This document shows, in pieces, positions 41,537-51,686 of a stretch of DNA of 64,000 bases (the stretch's first letter is position 1; each line of letters begins with the position of its first letter). The translations under genes and the position numbers were made by a program. Below the pieces are notes generated by a model that saw only the letters and a program-made list of their open reading frames with translations, was not told where the DNA came from and searched no databases. The DNA is taken from positions 43,372-107,371 of the forward strand of contig NZ_QZFU01000020.1 in NCBI RefSeq assembly GCF_003598715.1, read 5' to 3'. This stretch comes from Nocardia panacis. GTDB lineage: Bacteria; Actinomycetota; Actinomycetes; Mycobacteriales; Mycobacteriaceae.

Positions 41537-41970
41537 CCGAGATCGAGGAGTACCACGCCGAACTCCGGTGGGATCTTCACCGGTACCTGCGATTGGACCT
41601 CAACGACTGGCTACGAGGCGAACGCGACTGGCGCGACCTGTGGGATCTGAAAGACCTGCTGCCCATGGGATCGCGCTACCGGTCAGCGAAGCTGCGGGAT
41701 CCCGACATCGTCGATCACATGGCAGCCCAACCCGATCCCGACGACATCGACGTCCCGATCGAGGGCTTCGACATCTACATCCAGCACCTCGTCGGCATCG
41801 AGGACCGGCTCACCCAGCTGCTCTATATCACCGGAGCAGCCGACCCTTCCACGGCGCCGCGGTCGCCACGACCGCGATGGCCGCACCTCAAGCGCCGTGA
41901 GGAACTGCGCAAACAGCACACCTCGAATCTGACCAATGTCTACCGGCTCCGCGAAGCCGCACAAGGATGA
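41141..41970 (+). CDS. Tail assembly chaperone, -1 frameshift form (GT-like)
   Basis: A -1 slip at 41515-41521 (G GGG GGA) joins the short form to the frame that starts IAGLVTEIEEYHAELRWDLH and continues to 41970. The second part (LDLNDWLRGERDWRDLWDLK, EGFDIYIQHLVGIEDR) matches T-like domains and directly precedes the tape measure gene, as in most long-tailed phages. No separate good start exists for the second frame. Confidence 0.82.
41515..41521 (+). other. Programmed -1 frameshift slippery site
   Basis: GGGGGGA in the heptamer register X XXY YYZ (G GGG GGA): the zero frame is CCG GGG GGA and the -1 frame ATC GCC GGC. Zero-frame stop follows at 41534-41536. Confidence 0.8.
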
Positions 41971-41982
41971 GGGAGGTGGCTC

Positions 41983-44900
41983 GTGGCGTCGTACTCGGCC
42001 GGTTCGGCTGACATCGAAATCGTTCCCTCCCTGGAAGGTTTCGCGGAGAAGCTGCGCAGGAAGCTGCGCGAGATCGACACCGAGTTCACGATCGACATCG
42101 ACGCCGATGTGGCGCGGGCACGAGAACGGATCGATGCGCTGGCCCGCGATCGGCGGCTGAACGTCGATGTCACGCTCGACACCGAAGCTGCTCGCGCCGA
42201 GCTCGATGAGCTTGCCCGTGCCCGGACCGCCCGCGTCCAAGCACGAGTGGAGGGCACCAGCGAGGCCACCGTCTCGATGCAGCGGTTATCGGAGTCGGTT
42301 CGTGGCATCGGCGCCCACACCGTGGCCGTGGGCGCTGTGGCCGCGAAGATCGCGGCAATCGCGGCGGCGGCCGGTGGAGCGGCGGGCGCGGCCGGTGGGC
42401 TGGCCGCAATTCTCGGCGGCATCGGTGCTGTGGGTGTTGTCGGCATTCACGGTGTGGGAGCCGCATTCTCGGCGATGAAGAGCGCGTCCGAGGGAGCGAA
42501 CCAGGCGGCATTGGATCAAGCCCATGGATTGAGTCAGGTCGCCGATGCGCAGAACGCGGTGGTCGTCGCCCAGCACAACGAGATGGAAGCGCTGCGCAAC
42601 GTCGAAGACGCGCAGAAATCGCTCACCGAGGCCCGCAAGGACGCCAAGGATGCCATTGACGACCTGAACCTCTCGGTCAAAGACGGAGCTCTGTCCGAGC
42701 GCAGCGCTGAGATCGCCTATCGGCGTGCCGTGGTGAATCTGCAGAAGGTCAAACAGCAAGCGGCGAAAGGTCAAGCGACGCACCTCGATATCGACGACGC
42801 GCAGCTGACCGTCGATAGGGCCGGGCAGAACCTCACCGACACGAAGGTCAAGAACGACCAAACCAAACGCAAGGCCGAAGAAGCCAATGCCAAGGGTGTC
42901 GAGGGCTCCGATCAAGTCGTGGCCGCACAGAAGACCTTGGAGCAGGCCCAGTTCGCGGCACAGCAGTCAACGATCGCGACCGCGAAAGCTGTTGCGGAAC
43001 TGGCGAAGGAACAACGCACCACCAGCGGAGCCACCGACCAGTTGGCGCTCGCGATGGCCAAGCTCACACCATCGGCACAGGAATTCGTCCGCCAGATGCG
43101 GGCACTCGGCCCGCAGTGGAAGGACCTGCGGTTGGCGGTGCAGGAGAACCTGTTCGCCGGGCTCGGTGACTCGGTCACCTCACTGGCACACGACCAGCTG
43201 CCCGCCTTGAAGGACGGGCTATCGCAGATCGCGACCGGCATGAACACCGCCATCAAATCGACGCTGTCCAGCCTCGACGCCCTGTTCACCGCGCTGACCA
43301 GCAACGGCGCGATGCAGGCATTCGTCGACGGCGTCAGCCGATCCCTGCAGGGGATGGCACCGTTCATCACAGGGCTGACCAGCGCGTTCATCACCCTCGG
43401 AGCCGAGGTCGGTCCGCATCTGGCCCCGCTGTTCACCGCGCTCGGGCAGACGCTCGCGGCGATCGCTGGGCCGCTCGGGCAACTCGGCGGCACCTTCGCC
43501 GACACCCTCACCTCGATCATGCCGCCCCTCTCACAGCTGGTGTCGACGCTGGCCTCCGGTTTGCTGCCGGTGCTGCCGGTGATCGGGCGGCTGCTGAATA
43601 CTGTTGGGCAGGCATTGATTCCGCTGATCGGACCGTTCTCACAGATCGCGCGGATCGTGGGCAACGCGCTGGCCGACGCGATCACCGCGATCGCCCCGTA
43701 TCTGCCGCAGCTCGCGCAGGCACTCGCCGACGTCCTGGCCGCCGTATCGCCGCTGATCGCGCCGCTGGCGCAGATCATCGGAATCATCGCAGGCGCTGCC
43801 GCCCAAGGCATTTCCGCGCTCGCCACCGCACTGAGCCCGGTGATCAAACAATTCGCCGAAGGACTGCAACCGGTGATACCGGTCATCGCGGACGCCTTCT
43901 CGAAGCTCGCCCCGGTGTTCGCGCAGATCGCGCAGACGATCGGGCAGGCGCTCTCGCAAGCACTCGACAAGATCCTGCCGATCTTGCCGGACCTGGCGAC
44001 ATCGTTCGCGAATCTGATCGTGGCGGTCGCGCCGCTGCTGCCGAAGCTGGTCGAGCTCGCAGTCCAGATCCTGCCGATCCTCGCCGACATCCTCGTCGCC
44101 ATCGCACCGTTGGTGGAAAAGCTGCTCGACAAGTTCACCGACCTCGTGAATTTCATTGTCCCCAAACTGATCCCGGCGTTCGACTCGTTGAAGGACGGCA
44201 TCGTCAACGGGTGGTCGCTGATCAAAACGGCATGGGATGCGATGAAAGAGGGCCTGGGCCAGCTGCACGACAAATTCTCCGACCTCATCGGCAAGCTGAA
44301 GGAACTGTGGAACGGATTCATCGACACGATCGAAAAGCCGTTCAAGGCCGGTGCGGGCGGCGTGACCGGCAGGCTGTTCGGATCCCTGCTGGACAAGGTC
44401 ACCGGCCACGCGGGCGGCGGTCCGATCAACGGACCCGGCACCGCGACCTCGGATTCGATCCTGGCGCGGCTATCCGACGGCGAGTACGTCATCAACGCCG
44501 CTTCGACGAAGAAGTATCGCGGACTGGTCGACGCGATCAACGCCGACGCACTGCCCAGGTTCGCCGAAGGCGGCGCGGTCGACGCCAGTGGCCAATCCGA
44601 TGTCGTGAAGTCCATGGCCGCGGTCGTTTCCACGCATTTTCCCGGCATGACGCTGACCTCCGGGGTGCGCAACAGCAACGACTGGCACGGGCAAGGCAAG
44701 GCCGCGGACTTCTCCAACGGCTCCGATGACACCCCGGAGATGCAGTCGCTGGCGTCGTGGATCTCGACCAACTTCCCCAACAGCCTCGAACTGATCCATG
44801 CCCCGTTCTCCCACAACCTGAAGAACGGCAAGGATGTCGGTGACGGTCTGAGCGTGTACGGCGCGGACACGCTGAACCAGCACCGCTCACACGTGCACTG

Positions 44901-45984
44901 GGCAGTCGCGTCCGCAGTCAACGATCCGGCCACGCCATCGACGCCCTCGACGACGCCCAGCGGAGCCGGTGACCCGTCGAATTACAGCCCGACCGGCACT
45001 TATATCGGGCCGAGCACAGTCGACACCACCAAGGATCTGAACGACGCGAACAAGGACAAGCTGCCCGAGAAGTACTCGCTGCAAGGGATCTTCTCCAACG
45101 CCGGAACGATTCTCGCTGACGGGCTGCTCGGCGCCTTCGGGCTGGAGAACTCGATCCTGTCCTCCAGCAACACCTACAACAAGGCGATCCAAACCACCGC
45201 CGACTTCTACAAGAACAAGAACACCAACACCCAAACAACGTCCCCCACAACGACAACCGACACCGGTGTCGCGACCGCGCCGGGCACGGACGGCAACACC
45301 ACGCAGGCAGGCCCGTCCGGCAAGCAAACCTATGACGCGAGCCAGGGTGCCGAACAGTGGCGCAGCACCGTAGTCACCGTCCTGCAGGGCACCGGCCGCG
45401 CGCTGGCTCTCGCAGATCGGACCGTCGCACAGATCAGGATCGAGTCGGGCGGAAATCCCGAGGCCCGCAACGACAGCGACGCCAACGCTGCCGCCGGCAC
45501 TCCCTCGATCGGTCTGCTGCAGATCATCAAACCGACCTTCGACGCCTACCTCGATTCCCGCTTCCCCGGCACCCAAACGGACCCCGAGGCCAACATCGCC
45601 GCCGCCTTCAACTACGTCGACAAACGCTACGGCGGCGCGGACAAGATCTGGCCGACCACCGCCGGATACGCATCGGGTGGATGGGTTTTCGGACCCGGCA
45701 ACTCCACCTCGGACTCGATCCGCGCGTCCCTGTCACACGGCGAGTTCGTCGTCAACGCCCAGGCCGCCGCAGCCAACGCCGCATGGTTGCAAGACATCAA
45801 CGCAGGCCGCGCCCCCGTGGTGTCGGTCGGGCAGGTACCCGGCCGTGCCGCCGGTGGGGCGGTCACTCGTGACCACAGCATCAACTTCAACGGGGATGTG
45901 CACGTGATGAACAACGATGAGCTGATCCGGTCCCAGAACCGTTGGGCCGAACAGCAATCGATGAGCGCGCTGGCGGCCTACTGA
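41983..45984 (+). CDS. Tape measure protein with peptidase and transglycosylase domains
   Basis: 1333 aa from GTG 41983 (GGGAGG upstream). Long helical body sets tail length. A hydrophobic Ala/Gly-rich region (about 107-163) may enter the membrane. Two identical-type SDGEYVIN/SHGEFVVN motifs flank the hydrolases. A DD-peptidase-like domain (SGVRNSNDWHGQGKAADF near 895, HRSHVHW near 969) and an SLT-type lytic transglycosylase domain (AQIRIESGGNPEA near 1150, GLLQIIKPTF) would open peptidoglycan during DNA entry. Confidence 0.9.
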   Translation: MASYSAGSADIEIVPSLEGFAEKLRRKLREIDTEFTIDIDADVARARERIDALARDRRLNVDVTLDTEAARAELDELARARTARVQARVEGTSEATVSMQRLSESVRGIGAHTVAVGAVAAKIAAIAAAAGGAAGAAGGLAAILGGIGAVGVVGIHGVGAAFSAMKSASEGANQAALDQAHGLSQVADAQNAVVVAQHNEMEALRNVEDAQKSLTEARKDAKDAIDDLNLSVKDGALSERSAEIAYRRAVVNLQKVKQQAAKGQATHLDIDDAQLTVDRAGQNLTDTKVKNDQTKRKAEEANAKGVEGSDQVVAAQKTLEQAQFAAQQSTIATAKAVAELAKEQRTTSGATDQLALAMAKLTPSAQEFVRQMRALGPQWKDLRLAVQENLFAGLGDSVTSLAHDQLPALKDGLSQIATGMNTAIKSTLSSLDALFTALTSNGAMQAFVDGVSRSLQGMAPFITGLTSAFITLGAEVGPHLAPLFTALGQTLAAIAGPLGQLGGTFADTLTSIMPPLSQLVSTLASGLLPVLPVIGRLLNTVGQALIPLIGPFSQIARIVGNALADAITAIAPYLPQLAQALADVLAAVSPLIAPLAQIIGIIAGAAAQGISALATALSPVIKQFAEGLQPVIPVIADAFSKLAPVFAQIAQTIGQALSQALDKILPILPDLATSFANLIVAVAPLLPKLVELAVQILPILADILVAIAPLVEKLLDKFTDLVNFIVPKLIPAFDSLKDGIVNGWSLIKTAWDAMKEGLGQLHDKFSDLIGKLKELWNGFIDTIEKPFKAGAGGVTGRLFGSLLDKVTGHAGGGPINGPGTATSDSILARLSDGEYVINAASTKKYRGLVDAINADALPRFAEGGAVDASGQSDVVKSMAAVVSTHFPGMTLTSGVRNSNDWHGQGKAADFSNGSDDTPEMQSLASWISTNFPNSLELIHAPFSHNLKNGKDVGDGLSVYGADTLNQHRSHVHWAVASAVNDPATPSTPSTTPSGAGDPSNYSPTGTYIGPSTVDTTKDLNDANKDKLPEKYSLQGIFSNAGTILADGLLGAFGLENSILSSSNTYNKAIQTTADFYKNKNTNTQTTSPTTTTDTGVATAPGTDGNTTQAGPSGKQTYDASQGAEQWRSTVVTVLQGTGRALALADRTVAQIRIESGGNPEARNDSDANAAAGTPSIGLLQIIKPTFDAYLDSRFPGTQTDPEANIAAAFNYVDKRYGGADKIWPTTAGYASGGWVFGPGNSTSDSIRASLSHGEFVVNAQAAAANAAWLQDINAGRAPVVSVGQVPGRAAGGAVTRDHSINFNGDVHVMNNDELIRSQNRWAEQQSMSALAAY

Positions 45985-46877
45985 TGAGCGACTGCATGTC
46001 TATCTGGCTCACCGGCGCCGACGGCTCGATCTGGGACCTCGACGGCGACCAAGGCGTGGAACTGCGGCCCGGCCCGAAACGGATCATCGACGCACCCGCG
46101 AAAACGTTCTGGATCGCCGGAGCCGCGAACATGCACTACCAGGGGCGCCAGTTCGAACGCCGCGACCCCACCTTCGCGGTGAACATCTTCGCCACCGACG
46201 GCAACCCGGACACCTGGCGCGATATCGACTCCCAATTCCGGCGCGCGCTGGGCATGTACGACCAGCAGTTCACGCTGCACATCGAAACCGATGACGGCGT
46301 ACGGCATCTGGACCTGCGGTTGCTGTCGGAGCCGACCGCGTACGAGAACGGAAGCTGGGAAGGCAAGAACCCGCACCTGTACGCGACATCAACGCTGCTG
46401 ATCAACGCCGCCGCCGAGCAACCATTCTGGTACGCGGACGATTTCACCTTCACCTGGACCACGGCGACCGGCAGCGGATCCACCACGTTCCGCGCCCAGA
46501 ACCTCGGCGATATCGAGGTCTGGCCGAAGTACTTCGTGAACGCACCCGGAACCTGGACGCTGCCCGACTACAGCTGGGGACAGGAAGGCGCATATCAGCG
46601 CCCGGCCAATATCGATACCGCGCGCACGGTGACATTGCCGGCGCTGGTGGCGGGCGAGGACTGCGCCATCGATTCCGACCCTGACCAGGAAGCACTCGTC
46701 GCCGCGAACGGTTCGCCGATCTGGGCACGGTGGAACGGCAACAGCCTGCTTTACCCGATCGCCGCCGGCACCAAGCCCACCGCGGTCCCGATCTCGGTGA
46801 CCGGCGCGAACGCGAATGCCGCTGTGACGGTCCGGATCCCGCGCCGCTACTCGCGCCCGTTCGGAGTGAGCCTGTGA
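45984..46877 (+). CDS. Distal tail protein (Dit-like)
   Basis: 297 aa. N-terminal ring-type domain (SIWDLDGDQGVELRPGPKRI, FNVNIF-like FAVNIFATDG) and a C-terminal beta domain. Size and position directly after the tape measure identify it as the distal tail/baseplate hub component. One-base overlap with the tape measure gene. Confidence 0.75.
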   Translation: MSDCMSIWLTGADGSIWDLDGDQGVELRPGPKRIIDAPAKTFWIAGAANMHYQGRQFERRDPTFAVNIFATDGNPDTWRDIDSQFRRALGMYDQQFTLHIETDDGVRHLDLRLLSEPTAYENGSWEGKNPHLYATSTLLINAAAEQPFWYADDFTFTWTTATGSGSTTFRAQNLGDIEVWPKYFVNAPGTWTLPDYSWGQEGAYQRPANIDTARTVTLPALVAGEDCAIDSDPDQEALVAANGSPIWARWNGNSLLYPIAAGTKPTAVPISVTGANANAAVTVRIPRRYSRPFGVSL

Positions 46878-48574
46878 GCACCACCCTCGCCGACCATCCG
46901 AGACTGTGGCAGCAATGCGACGCGATCCGTGATCAGCACCGCCGGATACGCTCCGCCGCACCGAGAATCCGGCTCTGGACCAACAAACCCGACGGCAGCC
47001 CCGGCCTGATCCTGCGCGGCACCGCCCAGGACACCGTCAACGGCAAGTTCCCATTCCGCAAGAACACCGCCACCACCGGCACCCTGCGGCTACGCATGGA
47101 CCACTACCTCGCGCGATGGCTCGTCTCCATCCCGAACACGGCCGCCGCGAAGAAGAATGTGGTCATCACCGTCGACAGCATGGGCGGCAAGGTCCGCTGG
47201 TCGGGTCTGTTGAAGAACTGGAAAGCGGTCCGAGACTCCCAGGGCCTGAACTACCTCGACGTCACCTTCGTCGATGACCTGCAATTCCTCCAGTTCATGC
47301 TCGGGCCACCGAACCCGTTGCTCCCGATCCCGATCTTTCAGTTTCCGCGGGTGCTGCCGCTGTTCGGGCCGTCGAAATGGTGTATCTCCCTGCTCATCTG
47401 GATCAACCTGCTGCGCCTCGAAGGCAACCTCTGGACCCCGGCCGACGATCCGTTCGCGCCCGGCAGCAACGGCGACATGTCCGGCTGGCAAGTCCATGTG
47501 AAAGCAAAGGCATTCGATCTCGACGACAGCAGCCTGTGGACGATCCTGGCAACGAGAATGAACCGCCTCGACACAGTCATCGCCGATGCACTCGACGACG
47601 CGCAGCTGGTCCTCACCTACAGGCGAATCCTCACCGTGGACGGTGAAACATCGCCACTGCCAGACGTCCCCAACATCGCCAACGGCGCGCTGATATTGGA
47701 AGTGATCGACAAGTCCGGGTACTGGTCACAGGCCGGCACCGGCACCGGCGGCGGGATCGCGGCGGGGTTCGCGCGCAGCGTGCAGTCCTTCCTGGCCGGG
47801 TTCGTCGAGGACACCCAAACACTGGTCACCGACAACCAAGCGACCCGCCCGCAGCAGTACTACACGCCCGGCTACTACGGCACCGTCCCCGAATATCCGT
47901 GGATCGTGGTCCGCGACAGCCAATGGACCACGATGCAAACCTCCCAACTCACCTGGGCACCGGCCACCGCGGTCCGCGTCATCGTCGGCGGCGACAACCC
48001 GCTCGTCGACAACCTCGCGAGGTTGACCATCGAAAGCATCGGTGCCTTGATCGGATATTTCTTGCTGGGAGGCTTCTCCGGGCTCGGATCGATTGCGGCC
48101 GATATCGTCATGCCGTTCCTGACTGGAACCATAGCTGCGTGGCTGGAATGGCAGAACCATTCGCGCGCATCCCAATTGGGTTGGGTGCATTTGTTCGAGG
48201 TGTTCGCCACCGGCGCGGAGAACAATGCATGGTCACTCTCGGCGATCGCCGCACTGCGCTCGGGGTTCTTGTCGACGAGGTCGGAGACCGCGCACCAGTT
48301 CTCGATGGGCACTGGCGGCCAGTTCATGCCCGGCCTGCACTTCGGAATCGGTGACCGCATCGGATCCACCGTCGCCGCGGTCAACGACGTCATCTTCGTC
48401 GACCAGGTCGAAGAAATGACCCTGTCGTGGGATTACACAGCCGGCAAGAACCATGACTGGACCGTCACCGTCGGCACCGCGAAAGCCGCGATGTCCCAGG
48501 TCGAACGCTCCTCGAGGCTGCTCAACAAGGCCCTGCAAACGCTGTCGAACATCGGCGTCCACCTCATCTCCTAG
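46874..48574 (+). CDS. Tail-associated/minor tail protein (Gp37-like)
   Basis: 566 aa from GTG 46874. N-terminal LWTNKPDGSPGLILRGTAQD and RWSGLLKNWKAVRD, then an internal hydrophobic region (SIGALIGYFLLGGFSGLGSI), and a C-terminal GDRIGSTVAAVNDVIFVDQV with SWDYTAGKNHDWTVTVGTA. This resembles the Gp37-like hub proteins of mycobacterial and Nocardia/Gordonia phages. Confidence 0.72.
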   Translation: MSTTLADHPRLWQQCDAIRDQHRRIRSAAPRIRLWTNKPDGSPGLILRGTAQDTVNGKFPFRKNTATTGTLRLRMDHYLARWLVSIPNTAAAKKNVVITVDSMGGKVRWSGLLKNWKAVRDSQGLNYLDVTFVDDLQFLQFMLGPPNPLLPIPIFQFPRVLPLFGPSKWCISLLIWINLLRLEGNLWTPADDPFAPGSNGDMSGWQVHVKAKAFDLDDSSLWTILATRMNRLDTVIADALDDAQLVLTYRRILTVDGETSPLPDVPNIANGALILEVIDKSGYWSQAGTGTGGGIAAGFARSVQSFLAGFVEDTQTLVTDNQATRPQQYYTPGYYGTVPEYPWIVVRDSQWTTMQTSQLTWAPATAVRVIVGGDNPLVDNLARLTIESIGALIGYFLLGGFSGLGSIAADIVMPFLTGTIAAWLEWQNHSRASQLGWVHLFEVFATGAENNAWSLSAIAALRSGFLSTRSETAHQFSMGTGGQFMPGLHFGIGDRIGSTVAAVNDVIFVDQVEEMTLSWDYTAGKNHDWTVTVGTAKAAMSQVERSSRLLNKALQTLSNIGVHLIS

Positions 48575-48582
48575 GAGCACAC

Positions 48583-49077
48583 ATGACCGACGCCCCTGTC
48601 GGGTTCGAGGGCATCGACATGAGCGACCCCTACCAGGCGTTGGCCTGGGCGCTCGGATCGATGCCGTCTCACCAAACTGGCGGAATACCCGTCCCCATTC
48701 CACCGAAAGTCGTTCCGGCCTGGTCGAAATTCCTCACCGACCTCGGCCTCGAATACAACCCTGCCAAACAACGCCTGTTCCCGATCACCTCGGCCAACCC
48801 GGACATGGGCTGGCTCTCACCCGTGCAGTGGGTGAACCGCGAGGAATACGACCGCCACCAAGCCGAGAAGCAAGCGAAGGCCGACGGCATCGACCTCGAG
48901 CAGATGCTCGCGACCTTCAATCCCGGCCTCGCGCAACGCATCGCCGACATGACCGATGTCGAGAAGCGCGACGCGATGGCCGCGCAGGCACACAAATTCG
49001 CCTCCACCTTCGACCAGATCCAACGCCTGCGCTCCGGCACAGACACCGATCCCGAAACACCCACGGAGACACAATGA
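48583..49077 (+). CDS. Minor tail-associated protein (DUF2744-like)
   Basis: 164 aa. The pattern VVPAWSKFLTDLGLEYNPAK then WVNREEYDRHQAEK resembles DUF2744 phage proteins that follow the tail hub gene. Role in tail or entry is inferred from position. Confidence 0.55.
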   Translation: MTDAPVGFEGIDMSDPYQALAWALGSMPSHQTGGIPVPIPPKVVPAWSKFLTDLGLEYNPAKQRLFPITSANPDMGWLSPVQWVNREEYDRHQAEKQAKADGIDLEQMLATFNPGLAQRIADMTDVEKRDAMAAQAHKFASTFDQIQRLRSGTDTDPETPTETQ

Positions 49078-49946
49078 CCCTCTACGGCATCGACATCTCG
49101 AACAACAACGGCCCCGACATCGACCTCACCCGGGTCAGAGCCGAGGGCTTCGACTTCGTCTTCGCGAAGGTGTCCGAAGGCGACTACTTCATCGACTACA
49201 CCTGGCCTGCCTACCGCGACGCCGCGCGCGCGGCGGGTCTCGCGCTTGCCGGGTACCACTATGTGCGCGCGGACAGCGACCCCGACGCCCAGGCCGAGAT
49301 GTTTGTGCGCCAACTCGACGGCGCGGCCGTCATGCTGGACTTCGAGGCCAACTCCGGAGGCATCGACACCTTCTGGGCCGTCGTGCGCGCGATCAACGCC
49401 CGCGGCGTCGCGGTCGCCCTGTCATACATCCCGCGTTGGTACTGGCAGCAGATCGGCTGCCCGGACCTCTCCGCGGTCCCCGGCCTGATCCAGTCCTCGT
49501 ACGTGAGCGGATCCGGTGGCACTGCCTCGGCAATGTACCCCGGCGACGACTCCACGTCCTGGACCCCCTTCGGCGGCAAAACTCCTGACCTTCTCCAGTT
49601 CACCGACGCCGCATGCGTCGCCGGACATCTCGTGGACGCCAACGCCTTCCGCGGCAGCCGGGCCGACCTCGACACCCTGCTTCGAGCCCCTTCCACCCCG
49701 ACGAATGGATCTCTCATGGCTTTGACCGATGCCGAACAGCAGGAACTGCTGTCCAAGACCCGCGATATCTGGGACCAACTGCGCGGCCCGAACGGCGAGG
49801 GCTGGCCACAACTCGGCCATAACGACAGCGGCCAGAACTTCACCGCCGTCGACAAGCTCGTCGCGATCGACAACGGCCTCAACGAGGTTCGCGGCGACAT
49901 CAAGCAGCTTCTGACCGTCAACTCCAATCCACCGAAGGCGGAATGA
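49074..49946 (+). CDS. Endolysin, GH25 muramidase
   Basis: 290 aa. GH25 fold with GIDISNNNG at the start (Asp7) and the catalytic pair in VMLDFEAN (Asp89, Glu91), plus YHYVRADSD and RADLD near the end of the domain (about 1-205). The last 80 residues are helical (TDAEQQELLSKTRDIWDQLR) and may bind the wall or form oligomers. Cleaves the glycan backbone for lysis. Holin follows with overlap. Confidence 0.88.
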   Translation: MTLYGIDISNNNGPDIDLTRVRAEGFDFVFAKVSEGDYFIDYTWPAYRDAARAAGLALAGYHYVRADSDPDAQAEMFVRQLDGAAVMLDFEANSGGIDTFWAVVRAINARGVAVALSYIPRWYWQQIGCPDLSAVPGLIQSSYVSGSGGTASAMYPGDDSTSWTPFGGKTPDLLQFTDAACVAGHLVDANAFRGSRADLDTLLRAPSTPTNGSLMALTDAEQQELLSKTRDIWDQLRGPNGEGWPQLGHNDSGQNFTAVDKLVAIDNGLNEVRGDIKQLLTVNSNPPKAE

Positions 49947-50176
49947 TGACCACCCGAACCCCGACCCCACGAGTCCCTGAACCCGCGCTGGTGCGTTCCA
50001 CGCTCGTTGCCGTCACCGGCATCGTCGCCCTGATCGTGGGGCACGCCATCAACGTCGAATGGATCGACTCCGCGGTCACCGTCTACACGATGCTCTCACC
50101 AATCATCGCCGGGCTGCTGATCCGGGCCGTCGTGCGTCCGGTCAAAGGGGCGAACGCTGCGACAGGAGGCCAATGA
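49943..50176 (+). CDS. Holin-like membrane protein
   Basis: 77 aa (ATG at 49943 or 49946). Two TM segments, STLVAVTGIVALIVGHAINV and YTMLSPIIAGLLIRAVV, a short loop and a basic tail, immediately after the endolysin. Typical size and layout for an actinophage holin. Confidence 0.75.
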   Translation: MMTTRTPTPRVPEPALVRSTLVAVTGIVALIVGHAINVEWIDSAVTVYTMLSPIIAGLLIRAVVRPVKGANAATGGQ

Positions 50177-50523
50177 GCTTCGACGCCTGGCCCGAGATCC
50201 TCTCCGGCATCGGTGGCGCGGGAGTCGGTGGCCTGGTCAGCGGAGTCTTCGGCCGCCGCAAAGCCAAAGCCGACGAGGCCGCCGTACTATCCTCCGTCGC
50301 AGTCGGTCTCGTCCAGCCGTTGCACAACGAGTTGACCGACCTACGGGGCGAACTCGACACCGTCCGCGCCGAGCTCGACGCGCACAAGCGCGCCACCGAT
50401 GCCCGCGAAGCGGTTCGACGGGCGGCGATGGCCGCGCACGCCGAATGGGACACCACGATGGCCAACCGGCTGCGCGCCGCAGGTTTCGACGTCCCCGAAC
50501 CCCCGCCGCTGGCCGCGGTCTGA
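50173..50523 (+). CDS. Membrane-linked coiled-coil protein of the lysis cassette
   Basis: 116 aa. A Gly-rich hydrophobic N-terminus (ILSGIGGAGVGGLVSGVFG) followed by a coiled coil (LHNELTDLRGELDTVRAELD) and a Pro-rich end. Overlaps the holin gene. Could modulate lysis in the manner of a second holin or a LysB-independent spanin-like factor; that is inference. Confidence 0.55.
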   Translation: MSFDAWPEILSGIGGAGVGGLVSGVFGRRKAKADEAAVLSSVAVGLVQPLHNELTDLRGELDTVRAELDAHKRATDAREAVRRAAMAAHAEWDTTMANRLRAAGFDVPEPPPLAAV

Positions 50524-50537
50524 CCGGAGGTCTGGTC

Positions 50538-51683
50538 ATGACTTTCCCGTCCGGTGCCGGCGGATTCACCCCCGGCAACTGGGGACTCTCGGCGAACGGC
50601 TCAATCCCGTCCATGACAGGCCGCACCCAGAACACCATCACCGACAAACTGTCGAAAGACGTTGCCACATCAGGTTCTTGGTCGGGGATGGGCGGGATGC
50701 TGGTCGGGATGATCCTGTCGCTGATCGCGGGCGCGATCGGCGCGGTCCTCGGTGGCTTCGCCAGTGTCCTCGAGGCCATCTCGGGGACTGTGAACGATCA
50801 CTATGTCGCGACGTTGCCGACGATCACTGATCACAGCCACTCCATCACGACGTTGCGGCAGCAGTTCGACCAAGTGCTTCTGCAAGGTGTCGCCATCGTG
50901 TTCACCAGTAACAACACCTATACGCCGACCGTGGGGATCCATTCCATCGATGTGATCATCATCGGTGCCGGCGGTGGCGGGTCGAGTGGCAGCTTCGACG
51001 CCTTCTCCACCGGAGCCCGTTCCGGCGGTGGTGGGGGCGGCGGCGGGGAAACCCACACCACTATCCCGGCGTCCCTGCTGCCGAAGAACGCAGATGGATC
51101 GTTCAAGGCCGTGCAGATCGTCACCGGTGCGGGTGGTGCGGGCGCGGTTTCCGACCGCGGTGTCGGTTCAGGTGGGGGCGACAGCAAGTTCGGTCCCGAG
51201 GTCGGAAGCTCCGGTGGCGCTTGGCTACTGGCAGGTGGCGGCAACGGCGGATCGTGGGGCACGCCTGGGCCGGTCGCGATCGGCGGAGTCGGCATGATCC
51301 CTGGCGGCAACGGCGGCGTTGGCGGCTACAGCTCCACACCACCTACGGCGCCCACTGCGTCGGTGTCCGCCTACGACCTGCATGGTGGTGGTGGAGGAGG
51401 AGGCGCGGGTGGGGCAGCCAATGGCATCGGCACCGCAGGGGCCGCCGGAGGGATTTCGCCCGGCGGCGCGACGGGCAATCCCGGCGCGGCGGGGTCGTCC
51501 CCGGCGTCGATCGTCGCCACCGGTGGTGGTGGCGGCGGCGGCGGTATCAGCGGCACCGTCGCCGGAGGCCCTGGGGCGTTCCCTGCGGGTGGTGGCGGCG
51601 GCAGCGCCTGTGGAACGGGTGGTGCGACCAGCGGCGGCGCAGGCAGCAACGGGATCATTTTCGTGATCGAACGCTCGAGCTGA
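50538..51683 (+). CDS. Glycine-rich minor tail protein
   Basis: 381 aa. N-terminal part with a hydrophobic stretch (GMLVGMILSLIAGAIGAVLG), then a domain beginning IHSIDVIIIGAGGGGSSGSF and long Gly-rich runs with short polar breaks, the composition of GRRM-type tail needles and fibres that form polyglycine II helices. Located among fibre genes downstream of lysis genes. Confidence 0.72.
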   Translation: MTFPSGAGGFTPGNWGLSANGSIPSMTGRTQNTITDKLSKDVATSGSWSGMGGMLVGMILSLIAGAIGAVLGGFASVLEAISGTVNDHYVATLPTITDHSHSITTLRQQFDQVLLQGVAIVFTSNNTYTPTVGIHSIDVIIIGAGGGGSSGSFDAFSTGARSGGGGGGGGETHTTIPASLLPKNADGSFKAVQIVTGAGGAGAVSDRGVGSGGGDSKFGPEVGSSGGAWLLAGGGNGGSWGTPGPVAIGGVGMIPGGNGGVGGYSSTPPTAPTASVSAYDLHGGGGGGGAGGAANGIGTAGAAGGISPGGATGNPGAAGSSPASIVATGGGGGGGGISGTVAGGPGAFPAGGGGGSACGTGGATSGGAGSNGIIFVIERSS

Positions 51684-51686
51684 GCC

